Source of the DNA: Variovorax sp. CF313
GTDB taxonomy: Bacteria; Pseudomonadota; Gammaproteobacteria; Burkholderiales; Burkholderiaceae_C
Direction: 5' to 3'
Length of the DNA stretch: 50,273 nucleotides
Assembly (NCBI RefSeq): GCF_000282635.1
Contig: NZ_AKIW01000069.1
Span: forward strand, 1-50,273
Shown: positions 28,187 to 37,082 of the stretch, piece after piece
Layout: the number at the start of each line of letters is the position of its first letter
Position numbering within the stretch: the first letter of the stretch is position 1
The notes under the pieces: generated by a model
What the model saw: the letters and a program-made list of their open reading frames with translations, nothing else
The model's database searches: none
Told to the model about the DNA's origin: nothing
Translations under genes and position numbers: made by a program

Positions 28187-28969
28187 ATGACTCCATCCCC
28201 GCTTGTCTTCATCACCGGCGCCTCGAGCGGCATCGGCCAGGCGCTGGCTGCGAGCTTCTACGATGCGGGCTACCGCCTGGCGCTGGTCGCCCGGCGCACG
28301 GGCGAGATCGAATCGTGGGCTGCGGCGCGCCAGCTGAGCGCAGACCGCTACCGGATCTACAGTGCCGACGTGGCGCAGACCGACAGCATCGTCGCTGCCG
28401 GCAATGCCTGCATCGCGCAACAGGGGCTGCCCGACGTGGTGATCGCCAATGCAGGCATCAGTGTCGGCATCGACACGGCCGAGCGTTCCGACCTCGACGT
28501 GCTGGCGCAGACCTTCGCCACCAACAACGTCGGCCTGGCCGCCACCTTCCATCCATTCGTGCGCGCGATGGTGCAGCGCGGCAGCGGGCGGCTGGTGGGC
28601 ATCGGCAGCGTGGCGTCCATCCGCGGGTTGCCGGGGCACGGCGCGTACTGCGCCAGCAAGGCCGGCGTGGTGGCGTACTGCGAGAGCCTGCGCGGCGAGC
28701 TGCACGGCAGCGGCGTCAAAGTCGTCACCCTGTGCCCGGGCTACATCGATACGCCGCTGACGCAGGGCAACCGCTACGGCATGCCCTTCCTCATGAAGGC
28801 CGAGGATTTCGCCGCCCAGGCGCTGCGCGCCATCGAGGCCGGTACGAGCTATCGCGTGATCCCGTGGCAGATGGGCGTGGTTGCCAAGATCATGCGCATG
28901 CTGCCCAACGCCGTGCTGGACCGGGCGGTGCAGGGGCGCGCGCGCAAGAAGCGCAGCGGCGAGGCCTGA
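28187..28969 (+). CDS. SDR family oxidoreductase
   Basis: A 260-residue classical short-chain dehydrogenase. It has the nucleotide-binding TGASSGIG loop (near residues 9-16), NAG at about 88-90, the catalytic Ser in IGSVAS, and YCASKAG giving the YxxxK pair. The C-terminal part PWQMGVVAKIMRMLPNAVLDRAVQG is like the NAD(P)-dependent SDRs of the DltE/YqjQ type. The substrate is unknown. It begins directly after lptC and ends before a bidirectional terminator, so it is the last gene of the kdsD operon. Its presence where lptA normally stands is noteworthy. Confidence 0.9.
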   Translation: MTPSPLVFITGASSGIGQALAASFYDAGYRLALVARRTGEIESWAAARQLSADRYRIYSADVAQTDSIVAAGNACIAQQGLPDVVIANAGISVGIDTAERSDLDVLAQTFATNNVGLAATFHPFVRAMVQRGSGRLVGIGSVASIRGLPGHGAYCASKAGVVAYCESLRGELHGSGVKVVTLCPGYIDTPLTQGNRYGMPFLMKAEDFAAQALRAIEAGTSYRVIPWQMGVVAKIMRMLPNAVLDRAVQGRARKKRSGEA

Positions 28970-29000
28970 CGAGCCGCACGCGCCGAGCGATCGGCCATTG

Positions 29001-29025
29001 AAAAAGGCTCCCGAGGGAGCCTTTT
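29001..29025. terminator. bidirectional terminator between SDR gene and RNA-binding protein gene
   Basis: AAAAGGCTCCC - GA - GGGAGCCTTTT: a near-perfect stem with A run on the left and T run on the right, so it can end the kdsD operon (plus) and the Gly-rich protein gene (minus). Confidence 0.88.
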
Positions 29026-29052
29026 GTCTGTGTGCGCCTTGCAGTGCAGGGC

Positions 29053-29592
29053 TCAGTAGCCGCTGTTGCCGCCGCCGTAGCCACCGCCGCCACCGCCGGA
29101 ACGGCCACCGCCGCCACCGCCACGGGGGCCGGCGCCGTAGGGGCTGCGGAAACCGCCATCGCCACCACCACCGCCGCCGCTGCGGCCACCACCACCGCCG
29201 TAGCCGCCGCCACCGCCGGAGCGGCCACCGCCACCACCACCGTAGCCGCCACCACCGCCGCCGTAGCCACCGCCACCACCGCCGCCATAACCACCACCGC
29301 CGCCGCCGTAACCGCCGCCACCACCGCTGCGCGGGGGACGTGCTTCCATCGGACGCGCTTCATTGACGACGACGCTGCGGCCGCCCAGGGGCTGGCCGTT
29401 CATGCCGTTGATGGCGGCTTGTGCTTCCGCGTCACTGCCCATCTCGACGAAGCCGAAGCCCTTCGAGCGGCCCGTGTCGCGTTCCATCATGACCTTGGCG
29501 CTGGTCACTGCGCCGAACTGCCCGAAGGCCTGTTCGAGATCTCCGTCGCGCACCGAGTAAGGCAGGTTGCCGACGTACAGTTTGTTGCCCAT
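29053..29592 (-). CDS. glycine-rich RNA-binding protein (RRM)
   Basis: A 179-residue protein. The RRM (about 1-80) has RNP2 LYVGNL (5-10) and RNP1 KGFGFVEM (about 44-51). The C-terminal ~95 residues are almost only Gly, Tyr, Ser and Arg in GGYGGGG-type repeats. This is the cyanobacterial/plant-like cold-inducible RNA chaperone type (Rbp), common in beta-proteobacteria. It binds single-stranded RNA; the Gly tail may promote condensation. AGGAG lies 7 bases before the ATG at 29592, which decides the start over the TTG one codon upstream. A possible promoter on the minus strand lies near 29728-29756, giving a long 5' leader. Confidence 0.92.
   Translation of the reverse strand: MGNKLYVGNLPYSVRDGDLEQAFGQFGAVTSAKVMMERDTGRSKGFGFVEMGSDAEAQAAINGMNGQPLGGRSVVVNEARPMEARPPRSGGGGGYGGGGGGYGGGGGGGYGGGGGGYGGGGGGRSGGGGGYGGGGGRSGGGGGGDGGFRSPYGAGPRGGGGGGRSGGGGGGYGGGNSGY
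29056..29330. repeat. low-complexity GGX-coding repeat in the RNA-binding gene
   Basis: About 275 bp of (GCC/ACC)-type trinucleotide repeats, with Tyr (GTA) or Arg (CGG) codons interspersed. It encodes the Gly-rich tail and is likely prone to length change by slippage. Confidence 0.8.
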
Positions 29593-29860
29593 CAAGGGAC
29601 TCCTATAAACACATCAAGAAAAGCGATGGAGTCCCGGAAAGCATCACTCAAACGAGAGCCGTCGAGCCGCGCGAAACTGACCGATCACCGAACTTGCCCC
29701 CCGACCAAAATGAAGAGGGAGGCTCGTGCATTATGGGTGAAATAGCCGAAATGCAAGCAGGAATTTGCGTCTTGAGGTAGCACCTGTCAAAACTCCTGGG
29801 AGCTAGCGCCTACTTGCGCGGTGAGGCGAGGTCCTTGGTGCTACATGTACAATCCGCCCG
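29593..29860. other. divergent intergenic region upstream of the riboswitch
   Basis: The minus-strand leader of the RNA-binding gene and the plus-strand promoter of the GDT1-like gene share this region. On the minus strand TTGCAT (29751-29756) and CATAAT (29730-29735) could form a promoter with a short 15-bp spacer. On the plus strand TACAAT at 29848-29853 is a good -10 a few bases before the riboswitch, but no matching -35 is seen. No coding gene is visible. Confidence 0.35.
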
Positions 29861-30047
29861 TCATTGGGGAGTAGCCGCCTTCCGATTTGCGAGAGGGGCC
29901 CGCGTCAACAGACTTGTCCTGCCCCACAGGACATGGCGCGTGCAGTGAACACACCTGGCGAGACCTTTGACCGTGCAACTTCGGGAATATGGCCGAAGGT
30001 GTTGCACGGTCAATTGTGTCCTTCGGCCCAAGGAACCCCTCTTCATC
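29861..30047 (+). ncRNA. yybP-ykoY riboswitch (Mn2+-sensing leader)
   Basis: The leader carries the two conserved loops of this class: GGGGAGTAGCC (29866-29876) at the 5' side and CACCTGGCGAGACCTTTGAC (29952-29971) at the 3' side. These loops dock and bind Mn2+. A long hairpin follows, TGACCGTGCAAC (29968-29979) pairing perfectly with GTTGCACGGTCA (30001-30012), whose 5' arm overlaps the end of the aptamer, so it can act as the switching helix. AAGGA (about 30030-30034) and the ATG at 30048 follow. The downstream gene is a typical target for this riboswitch. Confidence 0.88.
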
Positions 30048-30611
30048 ATGGAAGCTTTTCTGGTTGCAACCGGCGTGGTTGCGCTCGCCGAAATGGGCGA
30101 CAAGACCCAACTCCTGGCCCTCCTGCTCGCAGCCCGCTTCAGGAAACCCTGGCCGATCGTCCTCGGCATCTTCGCCGCCACCCTTATCAACCACGCGCTG
30201 GCCGGCGCGGTCGGCAACTACATCACGCGCTGGCTTGGGCCCGACGTGCTGCGCTGGATCCTGGGCGGCTCGTTCATCGCGATGGCCGCGTGGATGCTGA
30301 TTCCAGACAAGCTCGACGACGATGACGCCCCGGGCGCGTCGAAGTTCGGGGTCTTCGGCACCACCGTGATCGCGTTCTTCCTCGCCGAGATGGGCGACAA
30401 GACCCAGATCGCCACCGTCATGCTCGCCGCCCGCTTCACGCACGATTATTTCTGGGTGGTGGCGGGCACCACGCTGGGCATGATGCTGGCCAACGCGCCG
30501 GTGGTATGGCTCGGCGAGAAGATCGTGCGGCGCGTGCCGATCAAGCTCGTGCACGGCATCTCGGCCGCGATCTTCCTGGTGCTGGGCATCATCATGATCA
30601 TCGGCTGGTAA
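30048..30611 (+). CDS. TMEM165/GDT1 family transporter (probable Mn2+ exporter)
   Basis: A 187-residue inner-membrane protein with about six helices in two similar halves. Each half carries the family signature E-x-G-D-K-(T/S): AEMGDKTQL near the N-terminus and AEMGDKTQI in the second half. GDT1/TMEM165 proteins (UPF0016; bacterial MneA) export Mn2+ or Ca2+. The upstream yybP-ykoY riboswitch strongly supports Mn2+ efflux, switched on at high Mn2+. The ATG at 30048 gives the short bacterial form; a 5' extension of the frame overlaps the riboswitch and is not coding. Confidence 0.93.
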   Translation: MEAFLVATGVVALAEMGDKTQLLALLLAARFRKPWPIVLGIFAATLINHALAGAVGNYITRWLGPDVLRWILGGSFIAMAAWMLIPDKLDDDDAPGASKFGVFGTTVIAFFLAEMGDKTQIATVMLAARFTHDYFWVVAGTTLGMMLANAPVVWLGEKIVRRVPIKLVHGISAAIFLVLGIIMIIGW

Positions 30612-30666
30612 GAAAAAGGCAGGGGCCCTTCCAGAAACACCGCGGAACCGGCTTTGCCGGGCCGCA

Positions 30667-30722
30667 GGTGTTGCCCCCGAAGGGGGTTGGCGAAGCGACA
30701 CGAAGTGCGCGCAGCCTGGGGG
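30667..30722. repeat. dispersed intergenic repeat upstream of metX
   Basis: A 56-nt element: GGTGTTGCCCCC, a short loop, GGGGG, then GGCGAAGCGACACGAAGTGC and a final CAGCCTGGGGG. It is nearly identical in reverse orientation to 50216-50273; 33 nt at one end are identical and the hairpin loop differs. Repeat-like sequence probably extends left to about 30640. It ends where the -10 TATACT of the metX leader begins. Confidence 0.85.
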
Positions 30723-30723
30723 A

Positions 30724-30729
30724 TATACT
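30724..30729 (+). promoter_or_regulatory. TATACT -10 element of the metX leader
   Basis: TATACT lies 7 bases upstream of the SAM-II aptamer, so transcription would start at its first bases. The -35 position falls in the GC-rich dispersed repeat and shows no good hexamer. Confidence 0.45.
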
Positions 30730-30734
30730 TTGCC

Positions 30735-30788
30735 TTGCGCCGATTTGCTTCAGCTTGCGGGCGCTTTATAAATCCAGCTAAAGACAGG
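30735..30788 (+). ncRNA. SAM-II riboswitch upstream of metX
   Basis: P1 is GCGCC (30737-30741) with GGCGC (30760-30764). The loop segment GATTT (30742-30746) pairs with AAATC (30770-30774) to form the H-type pseudoknot. The conserved 3' part AGCTAAAGA follows (30776-30784). This fits the SAM-II (SAM-alpha) consensus in order and spacing. SAM-II typically controls metX/metA in alpha-proteobacteria by hiding the ribosome site. Here a strong terminator hairpin follows, so control may be by transcription termination. Target: metX-metW. Confidence 0.85.
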
Positions 30789-30796
30789 CGCGGCAG

Positions 30797-30830
30797 ACCC
30801 GGCTCGTTTTTGGCGAGGCCGGGTTTTTTT
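30797..30830 (+). terminator. riboswitch-associated terminator immediately before metX
   Basis: ACCCGGC-TCG pairs with CGAGGCCGGGT (one bulged C) around a T/G loop and is followed by seven T, ending 5 nt before the metX ATG. It lies in the metX leader, not after a gene, so it is an attenuator. It also occupies the place where a ribosome site should be. Confidence 0.85.
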
Positions 30831-30835
30831 CATTC

Positions 30836-31999
30836 ATGTCGTCGTCACCATCCTTGGTCGTCACCTCGCAGTCGATGCAGTTCGCAGGCCCCCTGGCCCT
30901 GCGCAGCGGCGCGTCGATCAGCGACTACACGCTCGCCTACGAAACCTACGGCACCCTGAACGCCGAGCGCAGCAATGCGGTGCTGGTCTGCCACGCGCTC
31001 AATGCGTCGCACCACGTCGCGGGCGTCTACGAAGGCCAGGCCCGTTCCGAAGGCTGGTGGGACAACATGGTCGGTCCGGGCAAGCCGGTCGACACCGATC
31101 GCTTCTTCGTCATCGGTGTGAACAACCTCGGCTCCTGCTTCGGCTCGACCGGACCGATGCACGCCAACCCCGCCACTGGCCGTGTCTACGGCGCCGACTT
31201 CCCGGTGGTCACGGTCGAGGACTGGGTGGACGCCCAGGCCGTGCTGCTCGACGCGCTCGGCATCCGCACGCTCGCGGCTGTGATGGGCGGCAGCCTCGGC
31301 GGCATGCAGGCGCTCTCGTGGACGCTGCAGTATCCCGACCGCGTGCGCCACGCCGTCGTCGTGGCGAGCGCGCCCAACCTCACGGCCGAGAACATCGCCT
31401 TCAACGAGGTTGCGCGCCGCGCGATCGTGACCGACCCCGATTTCCACGGCGGCCACTTCTACGAACACGGCGTGATCCCCAAGCGCGGCCTGCGCATCGC
31501 GCGGATGATCGGCCACATCACCTACCTCAGCGACGACGTGATGAACGCCAAGTTCGGCCGCATCCTGCGCAGCGCCGTGGAGGGCGAGGCCGCGGGGCTC
31601 GACTACCGCTACTCCACGCAGGATGTCGAGTTCCAGATCGAAAGCTACCTGCGCTACCAGGGCGACAAGTTCAGCGAGTACTTCGACGCCAACACCTACC
31701 TGCTGATCACCCGCGCACTCGACTACTTCGACCCCGCACGCAGCCACGGCGGCAAGCTCAGCACCGCGCTGGCCCAGGCCACCGCCCAGTTCCTGCTCGT
31801 GAGCTTCAAGACCGACTGGCGCTTCTCGCCCGCGCGCAGCCGCGAACTGGTGAAGGCGCTGCTCGACAACCGCCGCAACGTCAGCTACGCCGAGATCGAT
31901 GCGCCGCACGGCCACGACGCCTTCCTGCTCGACGACGTGCGCTACATGGGCGTGGTGCGCTCCTACTTCGAGCGCGTCGCCAAGGAGTTCCTGCAATGA
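30836..31999 (+). CDS. metX: homoserine O-acyltransferase MetX
   Basis: A 387-residue alpha/beta-hydrolase. The nucleophile elbow MGGSLGG puts the catalytic Ser at 153; the oxyanion region is ALNASHH (54-60); [10 protein letters not shown] and [12 protein letters not shown] near the C-terminus hold Asp and His of the triad. It acylates homoserine for methionine synthesis; many beta-proteobacterial MetX proteins use succinyl- rather than acetyl-CoA, which cannot be decided by eye. The start is uncertain: the ATG at 30836 has no clear ribosome site because a terminator ends 5 nt upstream. The next ATG (codon 14) would still keep the core. It overlaps metW by 4 nt. Confidence 0.95.
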   Translation: MSSSPSLVVTSQSMQFAGPLALRSGASISDYTLAYETYGTLNAERSNAVLVCHALNASHHVAGVYEGQARSEGWWDNMVGPGKPVDTDRFFVIGVNNLGSCFGSTGPMHANPATGRVYGADFPVVTVEDWVDAQAVLLDALGIRTLAAVMGGSLGGMQALSWTLQYPDRVRHAVVVASAPNLTAENIAFNEVARRAIVTDPDFHGGHFYEHGVIPKRGLRIARMIGHITYLSDDVMNAKFGRILRSAVEGEAAGLDYRYSTQDVEFQIESYLRYQGDKFSEYFDANTYLLITRALDYFDPARSHGGKLSTALAQATAQFLLVSFKTDWRFSPARSRELVKALLDNRRNVSYAEIDAPHGHDAFLLDDVRYMGVVRSYFERVAKEFLQ

Positions 32000-32586
32000 G
32001 CGACCTCGAGCATCAACGATTGATCGCCGAGCTGGTGCCGCGAGGCGCGCGCGTGCTCGACCTGGGCTGCGGCGACGGCGCCCTGCTCGATCTGCTGCAG
32101 CGCGAGCGCGGCTGTACCGGCTACGGCGTGGAGATCGCCGACGGCAACGTGCTGCAGTGCATCCGCCGCGGCGTCGACGTGATCCAGCTCAACCTCGACG
32201 AAGGCCTCGCGATGTTCGACGACGCCTCCTTCGACGTGGTGCTTCAGATCGACACTCTGCAGCACCTGCGCAATGCCGAGGTGATGCTGCGCGAGACCGC
32301 GCGCGTGGGCCGCATCGGCGTCGTCGCATTTCCCAACTTCGCGCACTGGCCCAACCGCCTGAGCGTGGCGCGCGGCCGCATGCCGGTGACGCGCCGCCTG
32401 CCCTACCAGTGGTACGACACGCCCAATATCCGCGTCGGCACCTTCAAGGATTTCGAGGTGCTGGCCGGGAAGAACAACCTGCGCGTGCTCGACGCCTTCG
32501 GCCTGCAGAACGGGCGCGACGTGCGCTGGCTGCCCAACGCGCGCGCCAGCACGGCGGTCTTCAAGTTCGAGCGCGGCGGCGGCTGA
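31996..32586 (+). CDS. metW: methionine biosynthesis protein MetW
   Basis: A 196-residue class I methyltransferase-like protein with SAM motif [13 protein letters not shown] (about 19-30) and family sequence [24 protein letters not shown] and [12 protein letters not shown]. MetW is needed with MetX for homoserine acylation in several proteobacteria, probably as an activating partner rather than a methyltransferase. The start overlaps the metX stop (ATGA), so the pair is translated together under the SAM-II leader. Confidence 0.95.
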   Translation: MSDLEHQRLIAELVPRGARVLDLGCGDGALLDLLQRERGCTGYGVEIADGNVLQCIRRGVDVIQLNLDEGLAMFDDASFDVVLQIDTLQHLRNAEVMLRETARVGRIGVVAFPNFAHWPNRLSVARGRMPVTRRLPYQWYDTPNIRVGTFKDFEVLAGKNNLRVLDAFGLQNGRDVRWLPNARASTAVFKFERGGG

Positions 32587-32605
32587 ACGCCACGAAGAAC
32601 GCCGG

Positions 32606-33193
32606 ATGAGCTTCACGCTTGCACAGCCGGTCCACAGCGAGCTGCTCATCAAGAAAAGCCGCTTCATCGGCTGCGTTCAGCCGGTGGCCGACCGAGCGGC
32701 CGCGCTGGCCGTGGTCGCCTCGCTGCGCGCCGAACACCCCGCGGCCGCACATGTGTGCTGGGCCCTGATGGCCGGCGGCCAGTCGGCCGCGAACGACGAC
32801 GGCGAACCCGGCGGCACGGCCGGCCGACCGATGCTGGAGGTGCTGCGCCACCAGCAGGTCGAAGGCGCGCTCGCGACCGTGGTGCGCTACTTCGGCGGCG
32901 TGAAGCTCGGCGCGGGCGGCCTCGTGCGGGCCTACACCGACGCGGTCGCGCAGGCCCTGCTCGGCGCCACGCTCGTGCCGTTGCTGCGCCAGCGCAGCCT
33001 GCGCTGCTCGGTGCCCTATGCGCTCGAAGGACTCGTGCGGCGCGAACTCGCCGCGGCCGGGGCGGTGCTCGACGGCGTGCAGCATGGCGACGACGTCGCC
33101 TTCGCCTTCTCGCTCCCCGAGCCCGATGCCGATGCCTTCATCGCCCGCCTCGGCGATGCTGCGCAAGGGCGCGTCGTCTGGCCGCAGGCGTAA
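32606..33193 (+). CDS. yigZ: YigZ/IMPACT family protein
   Basis: A 195-residue protein of the UPF0029/IMPACT family. The N-terminal domain has KKSRFIGCVQPV, AAHVCWA, NDDGEPGGTAGRP and TVVRYFGGVKLGAGGLVRAY, all highly conserved; a short ferredoxin-like C-terminal domain follows. The eukaryotic relative Impact modulates GCN2; the bacterial role is unknown but a link to translation is suspected. It begins 19 bp after metW and probably shares its transcript. The last 56 bp overlap the end of the convergent channel gene. Confidence 0.92.
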   Translation: MSFTLAQPVHSELLIKKSRFIGCVQPVADRAAALAVVASLRAEHPAAAHVCWALMAGGQSAANDDGEPGGTAGRPMLEVLRHQQVEGALATVVRYFGGVKLGAGGLVRAYTDAVAQALLGATLVPLLRQRSLRCSVPYALEGLVRRELAAAGAVLDGVQHGDDVAFAFSLPEPDADAFIARLGDAAQGRVVWPQA

Positions 33194-34064
33194 CGCGCTT
33201 CGGCGGCACGCTGAGCGGCGCCGTCATCGCGAGGATGCCGCGCGGCGCCAATGGCATTGCTTCGTCATCGGGTCCGCGCCGCGCCATCTCCGCGGTCACG
33301 ATGCCGGTCGGCACCGCGAGCACGCCCCAGCCCAGCAGCATCATGACGGAGGCGATCGCGCGGCCCAGGTCGGTCTTGGGCACGAGGTCGCCGAAGCCCA
33401 CCGTGGCCATCGTCGAGATGGCCCAGTAGATCGCCACCGGGATGCTGGTGAAGCCATGCACCGGCCCTTCGACCACGTACATCAGTGTGCCCATCACCAG
33501 CACCACCAGCATCACGAAGCCGACGAACACGGTGATCTTGCGCCGGCTCGATGCCACCGCCGACACCAGCGCGCGGTACTCCACCGAGTAGCGCGACAGC
33601 TTGAAGATGCGGAACACGCGCAACAGCCGCAGGATGCGCACGTCGATCAGGTAGGCCATCTCGGGCGCGAAGGCCACGAGAAAAGTCGGCAGCAGCGCCA
33701 GCAGGTCGATCACGCCATAGAAGCTCGTTGCATAGCGCAGCGGCTTGTTCACGCAGCTCAGCCGCGCGAGGTACTCCAGCGTGAAGAGAATGGTGAACAC
33801 CCACTCGAGCACATTGAACAGCGGCCGCCACTGCTCTCGGATCGGCTGCACGCTGTCGAGGATCACCACCAGCACGCTGGTCACGATCACCGCGATCAGC
33901 GCCAGGTCGAACATCAGACCGGCGCGCGTGTCGGCCTCGAAGATCACCGTGAACAGCGTGCGCCGCCAGCCGTGCGTGGGCTTGTCGAAGCGTGAATCGG
34001 TGGCGGACGACATGGCGCGCGAGGCGTGCGCGGCGGAGAGGTTGTCGGTGTTCGAGCGGCTCAT
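33138..34064 (-). CDS. voltage-gated-type potassium channel (ion transporter)
   Basis: A 308-residue six-helix channel. S1-S3 are in about 50-130; S4 carries regularly spaced Arg (RILRLLRVFRIFKLSR, about 143-158); S5 is FVGFVMLVVLVMGTLMYVV. The pore helix and filter read STMATVGFGDLVP, then S6. The filter is TVGFGD, a Phe version of TVGYGD, known in other K+ channels. There is no cytoplasmic RCK domain, only a basic C-terminal tail (last ~35 residues, which overlaps yigZ). It is predicted to conduct K+ in a voltage-dependent way. Confidence 0.92.
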   Translation of the reverse strand: MSRSNTDNLSAAHASRAMSSATDSRFDKPTHGWRRTLFTVIFEADTRAGLMFDLALIAVIVTSVLVVILDSVQPIREQWRPLFNVLEWVFTILFTLEYLARLSCVNKPLRYATSFYGVIDLLALLPTFLVAFAPEMAYLIDVRILRLLRVFRIFKLSRYSVEYRALVSAVASSRRKITVFVGFVMLVVLVMGTLMYVVEGPVHGFTSIPVAIYWAISTMATVGFGDLVPKTDLGRAIASVMMLLGWGVLAVPTGIVTAEMARRGPDDEAMPLAPRGILAMTAPLSVPPKRVTPAARRRALAQHRRGGR

Positions 34065-34178
34065 GGCGCCACATTGTCATGTCCATGGCCGACTTATTCG
34101 GTTACGCTTATTGCGCAATGAAGTGCCGCAGGCCGTGAGCGCGTTCTTACGATAGTCCCTTTCTTGAGGAGCTCCCCC

Positions 34179-34697
34179 TTGGCTACACAGTCCCCCTTCT
34201 TCGGCAAGCGTGATCGTGACACCGATTCGTTGACATCGCGCCCTGCACCGCTCGTCGGTTCGGGCACCAATCTCTCCGGAACCCCCGTCAATCCCTCGTC
34301 GCTGACCGCACAGCAAGGCGGCCTGAACGCGGCCGCCGCACCTGCCGCCAAGGAAGGCGGCAGCAAGCTCACCGTCGGCCCGAACATCAAGCTCAAGGGC
34401 GTCGAGATCACCGATTGCGACACGCTCGTGGTCGAAGGCCTCGTCGAGGCCACCATGGACTCGCGCCTGATGCAGATCGCCGAGCAGGGCGAGTTCAAGG
34501 GCTCGGCCGAGATCGACATCGCCGAAATCCGCGGCGTGTTCGACGGCAGCCTCACGGTGCGCGAAAAGCTCGTGATCCACTCGACCGGCAAGGTCACCGG
34601 CAAGATCCGCTACGGCAAGATCGTGATCGAAGAAGGCGGCCAGCTGTCGGGCGAGATCAGCTTCGGCGCCAAGCCGTCGCTGCACGCGGCGGCTTAA
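34179..34697 (+). CDS. bactofilin family cytoskeletal protein (TTG start)
   Basis: A 172-residue protein with a disordered N-terminus (1-62) and a beta-helical bactofilin domain made of repeated short strands (LTVGPNIKLKGVEITDCDTLVVEGLV and on). Bactofilins polymerise without nucleotide and organise cell-shape or envelope enzymes, often on the inner membrane. GAGGAG at 34166-34171 lies 7 bases before a TTG at 34179, reading MATQSPFFGKRD, which is a better start than the TTG at 34164 inside the ribosome site. No M23 peptidase partner is adjacent. Its TAA overlaps the stop of the convergent DUF72 gene. Confidence 0.92.
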   Translation: MATQSPFFGKRDRDTDSLTSRPAPLVGSGTNLSGTPVNPSSLTAQQGGLNAAAAPAAKEGGSKLTVGPNIKLKGVEITDCDTLVVEGLVEATMDSRLMQIAEQGEFKGSAEIDIAEIRGVFDGSLTVREKLVIHSTGKVTGKIRYGKIVIEEGGQLSGEISFGAKPSLHAAA

Positions 34698-35479
34698 GCC
34701 TCCACCACGGGAGGCTTCCATCCCAGGCGCTCCAGCAAGGCACCGGCCGCGGCCGGTGCCTTTTCTTTGGCGCCGTTGATGAAGTAGACGAACACGTCGC
34801 GCTTCCTGGGCGACTCGGCCCAGCCCTGCGCGCGTGCGGCCCAGGTGTCGAGCGCCTTGGGGGCGTAGCCGGTCTTGAGCCCGGCGTCGGCCATCATGAG
34901 CCGTGCGTAGGCGACATCGCCCTCGGGCTCCTCGAACGATGGAAACTTGTCGGCGTCCGTGAACACGGTCGAGACCTTGTGCTTCTTCGCGAGTGCCTTG
35001 TAGGCGGGCACGATGAAGCTTTCGTGCCGCACGTCCATCACGTGCCGCAGCACGCGGCTGCCCTCCTTCTTGGGCAGCAGCTCTAGAAAAGCCTCGAAGT
35101 CTTCCGCGTCGAACTGCTTGGTCGGCATGAACTGCCACACGATCGGTCCGAGCTTGTCGCCGAGCTCGCTCACGCCGCTGTCGATGAAGCGCTTGATCGA
35201 GTCTCCCGCGGTGGCAAGCACCTTGCGATTGGTGGTGAAGCGCGAGGCCTTCATCGAGAACACGAAGCCTTCGGGCGCTTCGTCGTGCCACTTGCGGAAA
35301 GTCTCGGGCTTGAAGGTGCTGTAGTAGGTGCCGTTGATCTCGATGGCGCTGACCTGTCGGCTTGCGTAGTTCAACTCCTTCGCGTGCGCGAGGCCCTTGG
35401 GATAGAAGTTGTCGCGCCAGGGTTCGTAGGTCCAGCCTCCTATGCCCACTTTGATCCGAGTCGATGCTGCCTTGCTCAC
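34694..35479 (-). CDS. DUF72 domain-containing protein
   Basis: A 261-residue TIM-barrel protein of the DUF72 (YecE) family. Conserved parts: GIGGWTYEPWRDNFYP, NGTYYSTFKPETFRKW, PEGFVFSMKA, ExxDKLGPIVWQF and VMDVRHESF. It resembles sugar isomerases/glycosidases in fold, but activity is unknown. It is cytoplasmic. Its 3' end contains the palindrome that probably terminates the convergent bactofilin transcript. Confidence 0.92.
   Translation of the reverse strand: MSKAASTRIKVGIGGWTYEPWRDNFYPKGLAHAKELNYASRQVSAIEINGTYYSTFKPETFRKWHDEAPEGFVFSMKASRFTTNRKVLATAGDSIKRFIDSGVSELGDKLGPIVWQFMPTKQFDAEDFEAFLELLPKKEGSRVLRHVMDVRHESFIVPAYKALAKKHKVSTVFTDADKFPSFEEPEGDVAYARLMMADAGLKTGYAPKALDTWAARAQGWAESPRKRDVFVYFINGAKEKAPAAAGALLERLGWKPPVVEA
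34737..34768 (+). terminator. terminator of the bactofilin gene inside the DUF72 coding end
   Basis: A perfect 26-bp palindrome (34737-34762, left half AAGGCACCGGCCG) is followed by TTCTTT on the plus strand, 40 bp after the bactofilin stop. It lies within the last codons of the opposite gene. An extra 8-bp stem AAGCCTCC/GGAGGCTT (34696-34717) sits between. Confidence 0.75.
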
Positions 35480-35570
35480 ATTGCGCTCCGGGTTGAGATC
35501 GCCCGCACTCTACGCGGGCTCGCCGCCGGGCGCAAAATGCGTTTTTTCGTCACCCGCGGAGAACCCTTCG

Positions 35571-37078
<1,508 letters not shown>

Positions 37079-37082
<4 letters not shown>

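Noticed and set aside
29056..29330. Regular short repeats that look like a CRISPR array
   Set aside because: They are in-frame Gly-codon repeats of an RRM protein tail. No spacer/repeat structure and no cas genes.
29964..30047. Riboswitch hairpin as an intrinsic terminator
   Set aside because: The 12-bp stem ending at 30012 is followed by AATTGTGTCC, not by a T run. It is more likely a translational switch.
34696..34762. Two inverted repeats as a phage attachment site
   Set aside because: No integrase, no tRNA and no direct duplication. They fit a terminator and a shared stop region.
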